Assembly (NCBI GenBank): GCA_036493915.1
Contig: DASXPA010000100.1
Location: 1 to 47,723, forward strand
Direction: 5' to 3'
DNA: 47,723 bases
Origin: Palsa-1392 sp036493915
GTDB taxonomy: Bacteria; Verrucomicrobiota; Verrucomicrobiia; Chthoniobacterales; UBA10450
Positions 1 to 8,448 of this stretch are shown here, piece by piece. The translations under genes were made by a program, and so were the position numbers. Within the stretch, counting starts at the first letter, position 1, and each line of letters starts with the position of its first letter. The notes below the pieces were generated by a model. It saw nothing but the letters and a program-made list of their open reading frames with translations. It was not told the origin of the DNA and did no database searches.

Positions 1-369
1 AATCCGGAGCAGCTCGAGTTGCTCCCGACAGTGAAGAAGTTTCTCCACACCTGGCCCCACGACGTCCGGCCGAAGCTGCACTTCTCTTCGCCGCGGACGG
101 AGATGCGCGCCTTGCAGCGGAAGGACCGCAAGGCGGGAAAACGGGAGACGGTTCTGCAGCCGCCGGTCTGGAAGGGGCATGCGGATTTTTGTCAGCCGTT
201 CGAGTTCATTGGAATGATGCGGCAACTCGCGGGGCTGGAGTTTGATGTCATGATTGAAGCGAAAACGAAGGATCTCGCACTTGTTAGGCTGCGACAGGAT
301 TTGTTGCGCTACGCGCCCGAGCTAGCGGCGCGTTTTGGGTTCATGGACGCGAGCCGCTTATCATCGTGA
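1..369 (+). CDS. UV damage endonuclease (UvdE/UvsE family), 3' part
   Basis: The reading frame is open from the first base of the window and ends with TGA at 367-369, so only the last 122 residues or so are present. The pattern HADFCQPFEF followed by DVMIEAKTKDLALVRL fits the C-terminal half of UvdE/UvsE TIM-barrel endonucleases, where the Glu and Lys of an 'EAKxKD' segment and nearby His residues form the metal site. These enzymes nick DNA 5' of UV photoproducts and start alternative excision repair. The N-terminal half lies outside the window, so length and start cannot be judged. A dispersed palindromic repeat begins at the stop codon. The family call rests on motif memory only. Confidence 0.6.
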   Translation, partial: NPEQLELLPTVKKFLHTWPHDVRPKLHFSSPRTEMRALQRKDRKAGKRETVLQPPVWKGHADFCQPFEFIGMMRQLAGLEFDVMIEAKTKDLALVRLRQDLLRYAPELAARFGFMDASRLSS

Positions 370-484
370 GCGCAGCGAAGCCTCTCCTGAGACCTTGAAG
401 GAATCTCGCGAGCTGCTCCACGCGTTGCTTGCAGGCTGGGTCAGGAGGTATCCGTGAAGTCCTTCGCCTCGCTCAGGATGATCA
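368..484. repeat. REP-like dispersed repeat, copy 1
   Basis: The 177 bp between the UvdE-like gene and the next gene hold a degenerate inverted repeat. Its left arm contains GAGCGCAGCGAAG, its middle contains TCTCGCGAG, and its right arm is TCCTTCGCCTCGCTCAGGAT. The same vocabulary (GAGCGAAGCGA...CTCGCGAG...TCCTTCGC..CTCAGGATGA) recurs at about 1975-2072 and 37599-37703. All three copies are intergenic. They look like a REP/hairpin family that may act as a transcript end or be moved by a RAYT-type enzyme; no such enzyme is in the window. Confidence 0.6.
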
Positions 485-546
485 GGTCATCACGTCGCCC
501 GAAGGCGGATGGTTGATCAAAGAGCGAAGCCTTCCATCTTGGAGCC

Positions 547-1959
547 ATGAATGCAGAGATGGATGTCGGAACGAATAAGAAGGCGTTCCAGATCAATCTC
601 GATAAGAAGAAATACGGCACCTTTGCCGAGATCGGCGCCGGGCAGGAAGTGGCGCGGCGTTTTTTTCATGTCGGCGGCGCATCGGGCACGATCGCGAAGA
701 CGATGTCGGCTTACGACATGCAGTTCAGCGACGCGATTTACGGCGCGGCCGATCGCTACGTCAGCCGCGCGCGGCTCGGGACGATGCTCGGGCACGAGTA
801 CGATCTCCTGATCGAGCGGCTCGACCAAAAGATGGGCGGCGAACGCACCTTTTTCGTTTTCGCCGATACCGTCGCGGCGCGCAGTTTCAAGCAGCATAAG
901 GAAGCGCACGGCTGGCTTGGGATTCGTTTTCAAGCGGAGACGCGCGGCGAACCGAGCCAGATCATTGTCCATGTGCGGATGCTCGATGAAGGAAACGTCG
1001 AGCAACAAGAGGCGCTCGGCGTGATCGGAGTAAATCTGATTTACGGCGCGTTTTATTATCACCAGCCGGAGCGCTTGATCTCGTCGCTGCACGAGAATCT
1101 CGCGCCGCAACGGATGCAGGTGGACATGATCAAATTTTCCGGGCCCGCCTATGCCGGGGTCGACAATCGGCTCATGAGTCTGCAGCTGGTGAGCCAGGGC
1201 CTAACGAACGCGGTGATGTTCACGGCTGATGGCGAATGCGTCCAGCCGGCGGAGGTTTTTTACAAGAAAGCGATCATCGTCGAACGAGGAAATTTTCGCC
1301 CGGTCACGTATGCGACGAACGACATGCTCAACGGCGCGCGCGATGAGGTTCTGCGGCAAGCGGGGACAACGGAGGAGGATCTCGTCGTCCTGATGGAGAT
1401 GACGCTGGAGAATTTGCTTTCCGAAGGGCAGCTGAATCACGCCGATTTCCTCGCCCGGGTCGACATTTTAGGTTCGTTAGGCCGGACCGTCCTGATCTCG
1501 AAGTTTGGCGAGTACTATCGGCTCGCCGCCTATCTTTCGCGCTACACGAACAAGATGATTGCGCTCGTCATGGGCGTGCCGAGTCTGCATGAAATTTTCG
1601 ACGAAAAGTATTACCTCAATCTCGAAGGCGGAATCCTCGAAGCGCTCGGGCGCATGTTCAAAAGCGGCCTGAAACTTTTCGTCTATCCGATCGAGGACGA
1701 AAAGAGGGGCGAGCTTATCACTGCAAAACAGCTCCAGGTCGCGCCAAACTTAAAGCACCTCTACCAATACCTCATCGACAACTGCTTCATCCAGGAGATC
1801 ACCGATTATCATCCGGAATATCTGAAGATCTTCCCACCTGATGTGCTCGCGAAGATCCAGTCGGGGGATGAGACTTGGGAAGCGATGGTGCCGGTGGAAG
1901 TGTCGCGGATCATCAAGGGGCGCGGGTTTTTTGGTTATCGGTCTGCGGTTGCGGTTTGA
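547..1959 (+). CDS. Conserved protein of unknown function (470 aa)
   Basis: Intact 470-residue reading frame from ATG at 547 to TGA at 1957-1959. No signal peptide or membrane segment is visible, so it is probably cytoplasmic. The N-terminal region has a distinctive stretch, FAEIGAGQEVARRFF then GGASGTIAKTMSAYDM (about residues 26-59), and the middle carries GVIGVNLIYGAFYY and VDNRLMSLQLV, which look strongly constrained. I recognise this as a widespread family of long uncharacterised proteins but cannot place a catalytic motif or assign a fold. It stands alone between two REP-like repeats and 233 bp ahead of the pilus genes, with no sign of cotranscription. Two copies of the GCCTAACGA-type nonamer (1199, 1474) lie inside it, the second using a rare TTA leucine codon. 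Confidence 0.75.
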   Translation: MNAEMDVGTNKKAFQINLDKKKYGTFAEIGAGQEVARRFFHVGGASGTIAKTMSAYDMQFSDAIYGAADRYVSRARLGTMLGHEYDLLIERLDQKMGGERTFFVFADTVAARSFKQHKEAHGWLGIRFQAETRGEPSQIIVHVRMLDEGNVEQQEALGVIGVNLIYGAFYYHQPERLISSLHENLAPQRMQVDMIKFSGPAYAGVDNRLMSLQLVSQGLTNAVMFTADGECVQPAEVFYKKAIIVERGNFRPVTYATNDMLNGARDEVLRQAGTTEEDLVVLMEMTLENLLSEGQLNHADFLARVDILGSLGRTVLISKFGEYYRLAAYLSRYTNKMIALVMGVPSLHEIFDEKYYLNLEGGILEALGRMFKSGLKLFVYPIEDEKRGELITAKQLQVAPNLKHLYQYLIDNCFIQEITDYHPEYLKIFPPDVLAKIQSGDETWEAMVPVEVSRIIKGRGFFGYRSAVAV

Positions 1960-1974
1960 ATTAAACGCGCCGCT

Positions 1975-2072
1975 TGATGACGCGAGGAGGTCCTCGCACC
2001 TTGTCTTGGCTGAGCGAAGCGATACGCATCGAGATGCTCGCGAGATCCTTCGCTTCGCTCAGGATGACAAAC
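1975..2072. repeat. REP-like dispersed repeat, copy 2
   Basis: Intergenic repeat between the 470-aa gene and pilM. It contains GGCTGAGCGAAGCGA, then GCTCGCGAGA and TCCTTCGCTTCGCTCAGGAT, matching copy 3 most closely (TCGCGAG and CTCAGGATGACA are shared). GAGCGAAGCGA pairs with TCGCTTCGCTC, so it can form a hairpin. The remaining 120 bp up to pilM show no further structure that I can see. Confidence 0.6.
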
Positions 2073-2192
2073 GGCGGGTGCTGACCGGTGTTTTTGTTGG
2101 CCGCGCTTTTCGGCGCCGGCGTCAACGCGCCGAGCTACAACAGAAATGCGAGGCGCCCGGCATGGTTTTCGCTTTAGGAAAGCGCAACCACC

Positions 2193-3257
2193 ATGGCCAA
2201 GCCCACAAACTCAGTCATCGGCATCGATCTCGGGAAGCACACCTTTAAGAGTGTCTTACTGCAACGCAAAGGCGACCAGCGTTTCGTCCTCACGAACTAC
2301 GCTTCACGAACTGTGCCGGCGGAATTTGCGAGTGCGGACGAGCTCGCCCAGCAGGTGAAACTTCTCCTCAAAGAAATGGGCGGAAACGCGAAGAATTGCG
2401 CGGTCGCGGCTTCCGATCCGCACGCCCTCCTTCGCATCATCGAGCAGCCGACCACGCCGGTGGAACTCTTGCGGAGCGCGCTCCGCCTCAACGGCCTCGC
2501 CGTTCTGAACCAGGAGACGAAAGATTTCGTCCTCGACTGCGCGCCGGTCTCAGCCGTGGCGCTCACTCCCGTTACACCCGATGGCGTGCCCGCGAGCCCT
2601 GCTCCGGCGCCGGGCAAAACACGCTATCTCGTCGGCGGCCTGCTCCGCCCGGCGGTGAAACAGATTTCTGAAGCAATGACGAAAACCAAGCGCACCGTCA
2701 ACGTCCTGCAGCTCGCCCCGGTCTGTTCTTTCAACGCCTTCGAGTTCGCCCACCCCGAGGTCTTCGCGCGGGAGGCGTTTCTCCTCCTCGACATGGGCCA
2801 CGAGCAAAGCACCGTGCTCATCGGCAATAAAGGCGAGCTGGTTCTCATTCGCAGCATTGGTTACGGCGGGAGAATTTTCGGCGAGGAACTTACGCCCGAC
2901 GGCGCGCTCGATCCCGCGGCTGCGCGCGTGCTGGTGCAGGAGGGCGATGCCGGGATGGCGGAAATTTGCCGCCACTCGCTCCTCCAACTCGCGACTGAGG
3001 TGCGCAACTCCATCGGCTTTTTCGAGGGCCAATCCGAGGAAAGCATCAGCCGGGTTTTTGTCTCCGGCGGTCTTGCCAAGACGGAAATGATTTTGCAAAT
3101 CCTGAGCGATGAACTCGGCCTGCCCTGCGAGGTCTGGGATCCGCTGGAGAACTGCGAAATGGCTCTCCCGGCAGCCAAACGTCAGGCGCTGGCAAACGAA
3201 TTCTTCTCCCTCAACGTCGCCTGCGGCGCCGCTCTCTCCCATCTCCAAGCTGCCTAA
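2193..3257 (+). CDS. pilM: PilM-like type IV pilus/type II secretion platform ATPase-fold protein
   Basis: 354 residues with an actin/FtsA-like ATPase fold. The N-terminus VIGIDLGKHTFKSVLLQ is the phosphate-1 strand-loop of the family, and LLLDMGHEQSTVLIGNKG (from about residue 195) is the second actin-like subdomain. PilM is a cytoplasmic protein that binds the PilN N-terminal peptide and couples the pilus platform to its motor. Start is the ATG at 2193. The stop TAA (3255-3257) lies inside a GCCTAACGA nonamer and the next gene starts 2 bp later, so pilM to the pilP-like gene form one operon. The 470-aa gene upstream is not coupled. Assignment is strong because three genes of the right size and topology follow in the canonical order. 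Confidence 0.88.
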   Translation: MAKPTNSVIGIDLGKHTFKSVLLQRKGDQRFVLTNYASRTVPAEFASADELAQQVKLLLKEMGGNAKNCAVAASDPHALLRIIEQPTTPVELLRSALRLNGLAVLNQETKDFVLDCAPVSAVALTPVTPDGVPASPAPAPGKTRYLVGGLLRPAVKQISEAMTKTKRTVNVLQLAPVCSFNAFEFAHPEVFAREAFLLLDMGHEQSTVLIGNKGELVLIRSIGYGGRIFGEELTPDGALDPAAARVLVQEGDAGMAEICRHSLLQLATEVRNSIGFFEGQSEESISRVFVSGGLAKTEMILQILSDELGLPCEVWDPLENCEMALPAAKRQALANEFFSLNVACGAALSHLQAA

Positions 3258-3259
3258 CG

Positions 3260-3925
3260 ATGGCTCTGCAACTTAACCTTCTCCACGAACAAATCTCCGA
3301 GGAACGGCAACGCCGCCGCGATCCGCTCAAGCTCGGCATCATCGCCCTCTGCGCTTTCGGCGCCATCCTTTTCCTTTATTACGGTTGGAAGGTTTACCAG
3401 ACCCTTCAGATCAAGAGCCAGCTCCGCGCGGCCCAGAGCGAATGGGCAAAGGTCGAACCGAAAGTCACCGCGGCGCAAAAGCGAGCCGACGAACTGCATA
3501 AGATCATCGACGGCACGAAGGTGCTCGACGGCCTCATCGAGAGCCGTTTCTATTGGGCGCCGCTCCTCGCCACCCTCTCCCACTGCGTCGCGCCCAACAT
3601 CCAACTGATTAGCTTCGACGGCACGTTCACGGACGGGAATAAACCGATCGCACTACTCGTCGAAGGCATCGCTGCCGCTCGCGAACCGCGCGGCGCCGCC
3701 GAGGAATTTCGCCAACTCCTGATGGAGCAACTGGCCAAGAACTACAGCGATGTGAAAGTCGATTTCCGCAACCTCGAGGATCTCGACACGGTGGTGAAAC
3801 TCGCTGGCGTTCCCACTGCCAGCGCGCGCTTCGTCCTCAACGTTTCCTTTAGTCCAACACCGCCGGCCCCAAGTGCAGCCACGCCCGCCGCTTCGGCCAC
3901 GCCCGCGCCGGAAATCAAAAAATGA
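3260..3925 (+). CDS. pilN: PilN-like pilus assembly protein
   Basis: 221 residues: a short basic cytoplasmic N-terminus containing LNLLHEQISEER (the PilM-binding type of peptide), one membrane helix at about residues 28-46 (LGIIALCAFGAILFLYYGW), then a coiled-coil-like segment and a periplasmic domain. This is the bitopic architecture of PilN, which pairs with PilO through periplasmic ferredoxin-like domains. The C-terminus is an Ala/Pro-rich tail. The stop overlaps the next start by 4 bp (ATGA at 3922-3925), so translation is coupled. Sequence identity to textbook PilN is low; the call rests on topology and gene order. Confidence 0.8.
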   Translation: MALQLNLLHEQISEERQRRRDPLKLGIIALCAFGAILFLYYGWKVYQTLQIKSQLRAAQSEWAKVEPKVTAAQKRADELHKIIDGTKVLDGLIESRFYWAPLLATLSHCVAPNIQLISFDGTFTDGNKPIALLVEGIAAAREPRGAAEEFRQLLMEQLAKNYSDVKVDFRNLEDLDTVVKLAGVPTASARFVLNVSFSPTPPAPSAATPAASATPAPEIKK

Positions 3926-4491
3926 AGTCGACCAAACTGAACAAGGATCAGATCCAAAAAATTATCCTGAGCAGCCTCGGTTTCATCGCGCTGATCTATT
4001 GCTACTTCACCTTTTTTCTCGGCCCGCTCGATCGCAGCCGCGGAACCATGGCGCAACAGATCGCCGACCTGCAGGGCAAAAGCGCCTCCTCAAGAACCGA
4101 GCTGAAGAAAACCTCCAATCTCGAGAGACAGGCCAAGGACGCCACGACGCACTACGATGCGCTCAAAGCGACCACTGCCGAGGGCGCGCCAATCGCCTGG
4201 TTTCCCCCGAAGATGCGCAAGTTTTTCGCGGCGCAGGAAATCGACAAAGCCAGCGCGCGGTTGGAATCGAGCAGCTCGTTCAAGCAACCAGAGCTATCCG
4301 ATTGGGTCAAAGACACCTGGGTGATCGACTTACCGCTGGCGGATTACGACGCCCTCGGCAAGGCGATCGCACAGCTCGAAAACACCGAGCCGCTGCTCGC
4401 CGTGCAAAAGCTCGTGATCCACGCCGTGCCCGAGGAAGCGCAGTTTCAACAAGTCACCCTCACCGCCCAAACCACTCTGTTTGCGCCATGA
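3922..4491 (+). CDS. pilO: PilO-like pilus assembly protein
   Basis: 189 residues with a short N-terminal tail, one transmembrane helix at about residues 14-32 (IILSSLGFIALIYCYFTFF), a predicted coiled coil (MAQQIADLQGKSAS) and a periplasmic domain. This matches PilO, the partner of PilN in the inner-membrane alignment complex. It overlaps pilN by 4 bp and its own stop overlaps the start of the next gene by 4 bp (ATGA at 4488-4491). The conserved order M-N-O-P is the main support. Confidence 0.78.
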   Translation: MKSTKLNKDQIQKIILSSLGFIALIYCYFTFFLGPLDRSRGTMAQQIADLQGKSASSRTELKKTSNLERQAKDATTHYDALKATTAEGAPIAWFPPKMRKFFAAQEIDKASARLESSSSFKQPELSDWVKDTWVIDLPLADYDALGKAIAQLENTEPLLAVQKLVIHAVPEEAQFQQVTLTAQTTLFAP

Positions 4492-4913
4492 AATTTCGCC
4501 TGATCGCTTTTTGCCTAACGACCTTGCTGCTGGCGTTCGATGCCCGCGCCGCCGAGCCGGGCGCCGCCACGAATCCCAGCGCCGCCTCGCTCACGCTCAA
4601 GCACAAGTCCACCTTCAACGCCACCGACACGCGCAATCCATTCTGGCCGATCGGCTGGAAAAAGCCGACGGCGCACGGAGAGGGTGATGACGCGCCCGCC
4701 CTTCTGCCATCGCAGTTCGCGCTCACTTCCGTCACCACCGACGGCACCTCGCACTTCGCTATCCTCAACGGCAAGGTCGTGCAGCAAGGCCAGCAATTTG
4801 GCCTGCAGATGGGGACGCAAATCTACCAAGTGACAGTACAGGCGGTGGGAGATGGGCGGGTCATCCTCAGCTATGAGGGCGGACAAGTGGTCGTTCCCTT
4901 GCGCCGGCATTAG
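4488..4913 (+). CDS. PilP-like periplasmic pilus protein
   Basis: 141 residues starting at ATG 4488, which overlaps the pilO stop. Residues 1-24 form a signal peptide (MKFRLIAFCLTTLLLAFDARAA). The mature part has DTRNPFWPIGWKK, the 'NPF' segment typical of PilP/GspC-type proteins, then a small beta domain (FAILNGKVVQQGQQFG ... VILSYEGGQVVVPL) like the PilP HR domain that contacts the secretin. No lipobox is seen, whereas many PilP proteins are lipoproteins. The secretin gene pilQ, which normally follows, is absent: the next gene is cstA on the other strand. A GCCTAACGA nonamer lies within the signal-peptide codons (4513). Confidence 0.65.
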   Translation: MKFRLIAFCLTTLLLAFDARAAEPGAATNPSAASLTLKHKSTFNATDTRNPFWPIGWKKPTAHGEGDDAPALLPSQFALTSVTTDGTSHFAILNGKVVQQGQQFGLQMGTQIYQVTVQAVGDGRVILSYEGGQVVVPLRRH

Positions 4914-5004
4914 CGCACTGAGTTTGACGCGCAGTCTGGAGGGTCGAACTCTGCATTGCTTGCAGCGCATCCACTTTCAATAACCCACTGCCGGAGGGTT
5001 CGAC

Positions 5005-7044
5005 CTACCGGGTAACCACACTCACCTGCGCCAGCGGCACAAACTCGCTCTCGTGCAAGATCACCGGCTTCGTCCCGCGAAGCAGTCGCCACCATTCCCG
5101 CGCACAACCGGCAACGATTAGAAATACAAGGACGAGAAACGCCGCCGCGACCAGCGCATCAACGCGGTAAATCACCGCCTGCCGCGCGAAATCCACATTC
5201 GTTGGCAAGGTCGGTACCCGCTCCTCCAACATGTACGCGCCGCTGAGAAATCCGATCTTCGGATTTGCCGAAAAGATCTTCATGTAGCCGGCCGAAAAGG
5301 TGACCACGATCATGAACACGAGCGGCGCCAGCGTCGTCCAGAGATAGCGCGCTTTGCCCATCTTGATGAGCAGCGTTGTCCCCAGACAAAGCGCGATGAC
5401 AGAGAGAAGTTGATTCGCCAAGCCGAAGAGCGGCCAGAGGCTGTTGATCCCGCCTAGCGGATCGAGCACGCCCTGATAGAGGAACCAGCCCCACGCGCTC
5501 ACAAGCAACGCGCTCGCGAAAAGATTCGCGCCCCACGAGCGCGTGTCGCCGAGCGGCCGCCAGAGTTGGCCGAGAAAATCCTGGAGCAAAAATCTCCCAA
5601 CCCGCGTCCCGGCATCGATCGTCGTGAGAATAAAGAGCGCCTCAAACATGATCGCAAAATGATACCAAAGCGCGAGCGCGGTCGGGCTGGTCGTGAGGCG
5701 GGAAAACATGTGCGCCATTCCAACGGCAAAGGTCGGCGCGCCGCCCGCCCGGCCAAACATCGTGCTTTCGCCGAGCTCGTGCGCGAGGTGCTGCATTTCC
5801 ACTTCGGTCACCGGAAAACCGGCGCTCGATACTTTCGCCACTACTTCGGTAGGCGTGCCTTTCGCGTTGATCGCGAAATACTGACCTGGCGGGAGGACCG
5901 AAGCGGCGATAATCGCCATCAGCGCGACCATCATTTCCGTCACCATCGCGCCATAACCAATCGAGCGAATGCGCGCCTCGCGCTCGATCATCTTCGGGGT
6001 CGTGCCGGAGGCGATGAGCGAGTGAAAACCGGAGACCGCGCCGCAGGCGATCGTGATGCAGACAAAGGGGAAAACCGGGCCGGCAAAGACGAGCCCACTG
6101 CCATCGATGAAACGCGAGAGCGCCGGCATTTGCAGAGTCGGGTGAATGATGATGACCGCCACCGCGAGGGCCGCAACCGCGCCAAGTTTGAGAAAGGTAC
6201 TGAGATAATCGCGCGGCGTGAGGAGCAGCCAGACGGGCAAGGCCGAAGCCGCAAACCCATAAATGATGATCGCCCAGGCGAGCCATTTTTGACCATGCCG
6301 AAACCAGCCTTCGATCATCGGGAACTGCGACAAAAACTGCCCGCCCCAGACCGCGAAGACCAAGCCTAACAATCCAAAGACCGTCATCCAGCCGACGCCG
6401 ACGCGGCCGGAGCGCAGACCGATGCCCATGATCACCGCGACCGGAATCGTCGTCGCCATCGTGAAAACTCCCCAGGGACTTTTCGCCAGCGCCTGCACGA
6501 CCACGAGCGCGAGCACCGCGAGCAGGATCACCATGATCGCAAGCACGCTAACGAGAGCGAGCGCGCCGACCGCGCTGCCGATCTCATCCTTCACCATTTG
6601 GCCTAACGTTTTCCCGCGCCGCCGGACCGAGGAGAAGAGCACGATCATGTCGTGCACGCCGCCGCCTAACGTTGCTCCGATCAAAATCCAAAGCGTGCCC
6701 GGCAGATAACCGAACTGTGCCGCCAAGACTGGCCCGACGAGCGGTCCCGGCCCCGCGATCGCGGCGAAGTGATGGCCAAAAGCCATCCAGCGGTTTGTCG
6801 GGACGAAATCTTTTCCGTCATCGACGACGAGCGCGGGCGTTGCGCGATTGTCGTCGAGGACGAGCACTTTGGCCGCGAGCCACTTGCTGTAGAAACGGTA
6901 ACTGATCGCAGTCGCGCAGAGTCCGGCGACGACGATCCAGAGCGCAGTGACTGGTTCTCCACGAACGAACGCGACCACGCCGACCGCGGTCGCGCCGAGT
7001 AGGCCAATGCCGAGCCAAAGGAGAAACGTGAGGAGTCGTCCCAT
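5005..7044 (-). CDS. cstA: CstA-family carbon starvation protein / peptide-pyruvate transporter
   Basis: 679 residues with more than a dozen hydrophobic segments across the inner membrane. Family signatures are clear: NRWMAFGHHFAAIAGPGPLVGPVLAAQFGYLPG near residues 83-115, GGGVHDMIVLFSSVRRRG just after, and later SGFHSLIASGTTPKM. CstA-type proteins import pyruvate or peptides during carbon limitation. Start is ATG 7042-7044. It is convergent with the pilus operon, with 91 bp between, and divergent from the retropepsin-like gene. Three GCCTAAC-type variants (6364, 6601, 6664) occur in it. The subtype (pyruvate versus peptide) cannot be told from sequence alone. Confidence 0.9.
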   Translation of the reverse strand: MGRLLTFLLWLGIGLLGATAVGVVAFVRGEPVTALWIVVAGLCATAISYRFYSKWLAAKVLVLDDNRATPALVVDDGKDFVPTNRWMAFGHHFAAIAGPGPLVGPVLAAQFGYLPGTLWILIGATLGGGVHDMIVLFSSVRRRGKTLGQMVKDEIGSAVGALALVSVLAIMVILLAVLALVVVQALAKSPWGVFTMATTIPVAVIMGIGLRSGRVGVGWMTVFGLLGLVFAVWGGQFLSQFPMIEGWFRHGQKWLAWAIIIYGFAASALPVWLLLTPRDYLSTFLKLGAVAALAVAVIIIHPTLQMPALSRFIDGSGLVFAGPVFPFVCITIACGAVSGFHSLIASGTTPKMIEREARIRSIGYGAMVTEMMVALMAIIAASVLPPGQYFAINAKGTPTEVVAKVSSAGFPVTEVEMQHLAHELGESTMFGRAGGAPTFAVGMAHMFSRLTTSPTALALWYHFAIMFEALFILTTIDAGTRVGRFLLQDFLGQLWRPLGDTRSWGANLFASALLVSAWGWFLYQGVLDPLGGINSLWPLFGLANQLLSVIALCLGTTLLIKMGKARYLWTTLAPLVFMIVVTFSAGYMKIFSANPKIGFLSGAYMLEERVPTLPTNVDFARQAVIYRVDALVAAAFLVLVFLIVAGCAREWWRLLRGTKPVILHESEFVPLAQVSVVTR

Positions 7045-7237
7045 TTCCGCGAGTGATCATAATACCGTGCCGTGATCGGCGGCAATCCCAGTCTCGCACC
7101 CTCGACCGTAACCACTTTGGTTGCACGACGGTTCACCCCACGGTCTCAAGCTTTTCGGCGAACGCTGGACATGATAAGTCTGGAGAAAGCGTGGATTTGA
7201 TCCGTCTGCCCCGACGCGGCGGCGCGTTTTCGTTTTC

Positions 7238-8269
7238 GTGAGAAGAAAGCAAAGATTCGGCAGAGCTTTTCATCGTATACGGGCTGTGACGCAGGCCGTG
7301 GTTCTCTTCGCTGCCTGCGGTGCTGTCGCTGTCAGCCGCGCGCAAAATGTGACTCTCGAGCCGTTGCGCGCGGCGGGATACGGTGAGGTGCGCTTGAAGC
7401 GCCCGCTTCCGAATGCCATCACCGTGTCAGCCGATGTCGATGGGCGCCCGAAACGTCTCCTCGTCGACACCAGCTGGCTCGAAGATGGCGTCGGCTTGAT
7501 CGGCGAAAGCGTCGGCAGCTACGTGGCGCCAGTCACCGGGAGTGAAATTCCGTTGACGCGACGCGGGCCGCTCGCGCAGCGGGTGACGCTCGGCAATGTG
7601 CAGCTCACGAGCGTGCCCATTGTCTACGGCAAGTTTCCGCAGCTGCGCGACACCATCATGCATCGGGAGATCGCAGCCGACGGCATCATTGGCACCGGAT
7701 TCCTTCACACCTGTTCGGCCTTTATCGATCTGCAGAATTTCCGGCTTTATCTTCGACCTCCTGACCAGGGGAGACGGGTCGTGATCGGGAAAGCTTTGAT
7801 GGCGGCGGGAATGAATGAAATTCCGCTACAAGAGACATCGCAACATGCCGAGCTAGTGGAGGCGGAAGTTAACGGTGTCAGCGTGAAGATGCTTCTCGAC
7901 ACCGGCGCTTATCTCGCCGCGATCGATTCCCGTCTCGCGGCACAGATCCACGCGCGATCGATCAAAACGAATTACAATTTCCTCCGCCCCGGGCCGGCTG
8001 AAGACATCCTCCACATCGCCCGCATCGACGCCCACGCTCGAGAGGTGGAAGAACTCGTCCGGAACGCGCCGATGACGCGTCTGCAGTCTTTCAAGCTGGC
8101 GGAAGTGCCTGTGCACGTCCCCGATATTCGCCTCCGAACAGTGACCACACCGCTGCATCTCCGGGTCATGGGATTACTCGGCATGGATATCCTCGGGCCC
8201 AACGGTGCGATCATCGATTTCGGCCAGAAGAAGCTCTACATCTATCGCTCTGAATCCAAGCGCAGATGA
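7238..8269 (+). CDS. Exported two-domain retropepsin-like aspartyl protease
   Basis: 343 residues starting at GTG 7238; no ATG in frame gives a better signal sequence. Residues about 14-36 look like a signal peptide (VVLFAACGAVAVSRAQ). There are two retropepsin-like half-barrels in tandem: LLVDTSW (77-79 DTS) with a flap-side IIGTGFL, and MLLDTGA (221-223 DTG) with LLGMDILG. Each has the Asp-Thr-Ser/Gly triad and the later hydrophobic-hydrophobic-Gly pair of aspartic proteases. Two half-sites in one chain could form a pepsin-like active site, with DTS as the weaker half. It is transcribed away from cstA and its stop overlaps the spurious upstream extension of the next frame. Substrate unknown. 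Confidence 0.75.
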   Translation: MRRKQRFGRAFHRIRAVTQAVVLFAACGAVAVSRAQNVTLEPLRAAGYGEVRLKRPLPNAITVSADVDGRPKRLLVDTSWLEDGVGLIGESVGSYVAPVTGSEIPLTRRGPLAQRVTLGNVQLTSVPIVYGKFPQLRDTIMHREIAADGIIGTGFLHTCSAFIDLQNFRLYLRPPDQGRRVVIGKALMAAGMNEIPLQETSQHAELVEAEVNGVSVKMLLDTGAYLAAIDSRLAAQIHARSIKTNYNFLRPGPAEDILHIARIDAHAREVEELVRNAPMTRLQSFKLAEVPVHVPDIRLRTVTTPLHLRVMGLLGMDILGPNGAIIDFGQKKLYIYRSESKRR

Positions 8270-8448
8270 TCCGCCGCACTCGGCAGCTCTCCTCTCTGTT
8301 GCTGGTCGATCGCAGAATCCTCAAGCATCGAGCCGCCGATCATGACCCTGCGCGCTCTCTGGACAACGGTTTGCCCGCTTTCTCACGTTGTGTAAATAGG
8401 AGGCTCCGCCCATCGCCCGAGACTCAACTGCAACCTGGCCTAACGAAC

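Noticed and set aside
5566..6369. Long plus-strand frame (267 aa) inside cstA
   Set aside because: Antisense shadow of a clear CstA gene; composition is Arg/Asp/His-rich nonsense typical of a GC-rich complement.
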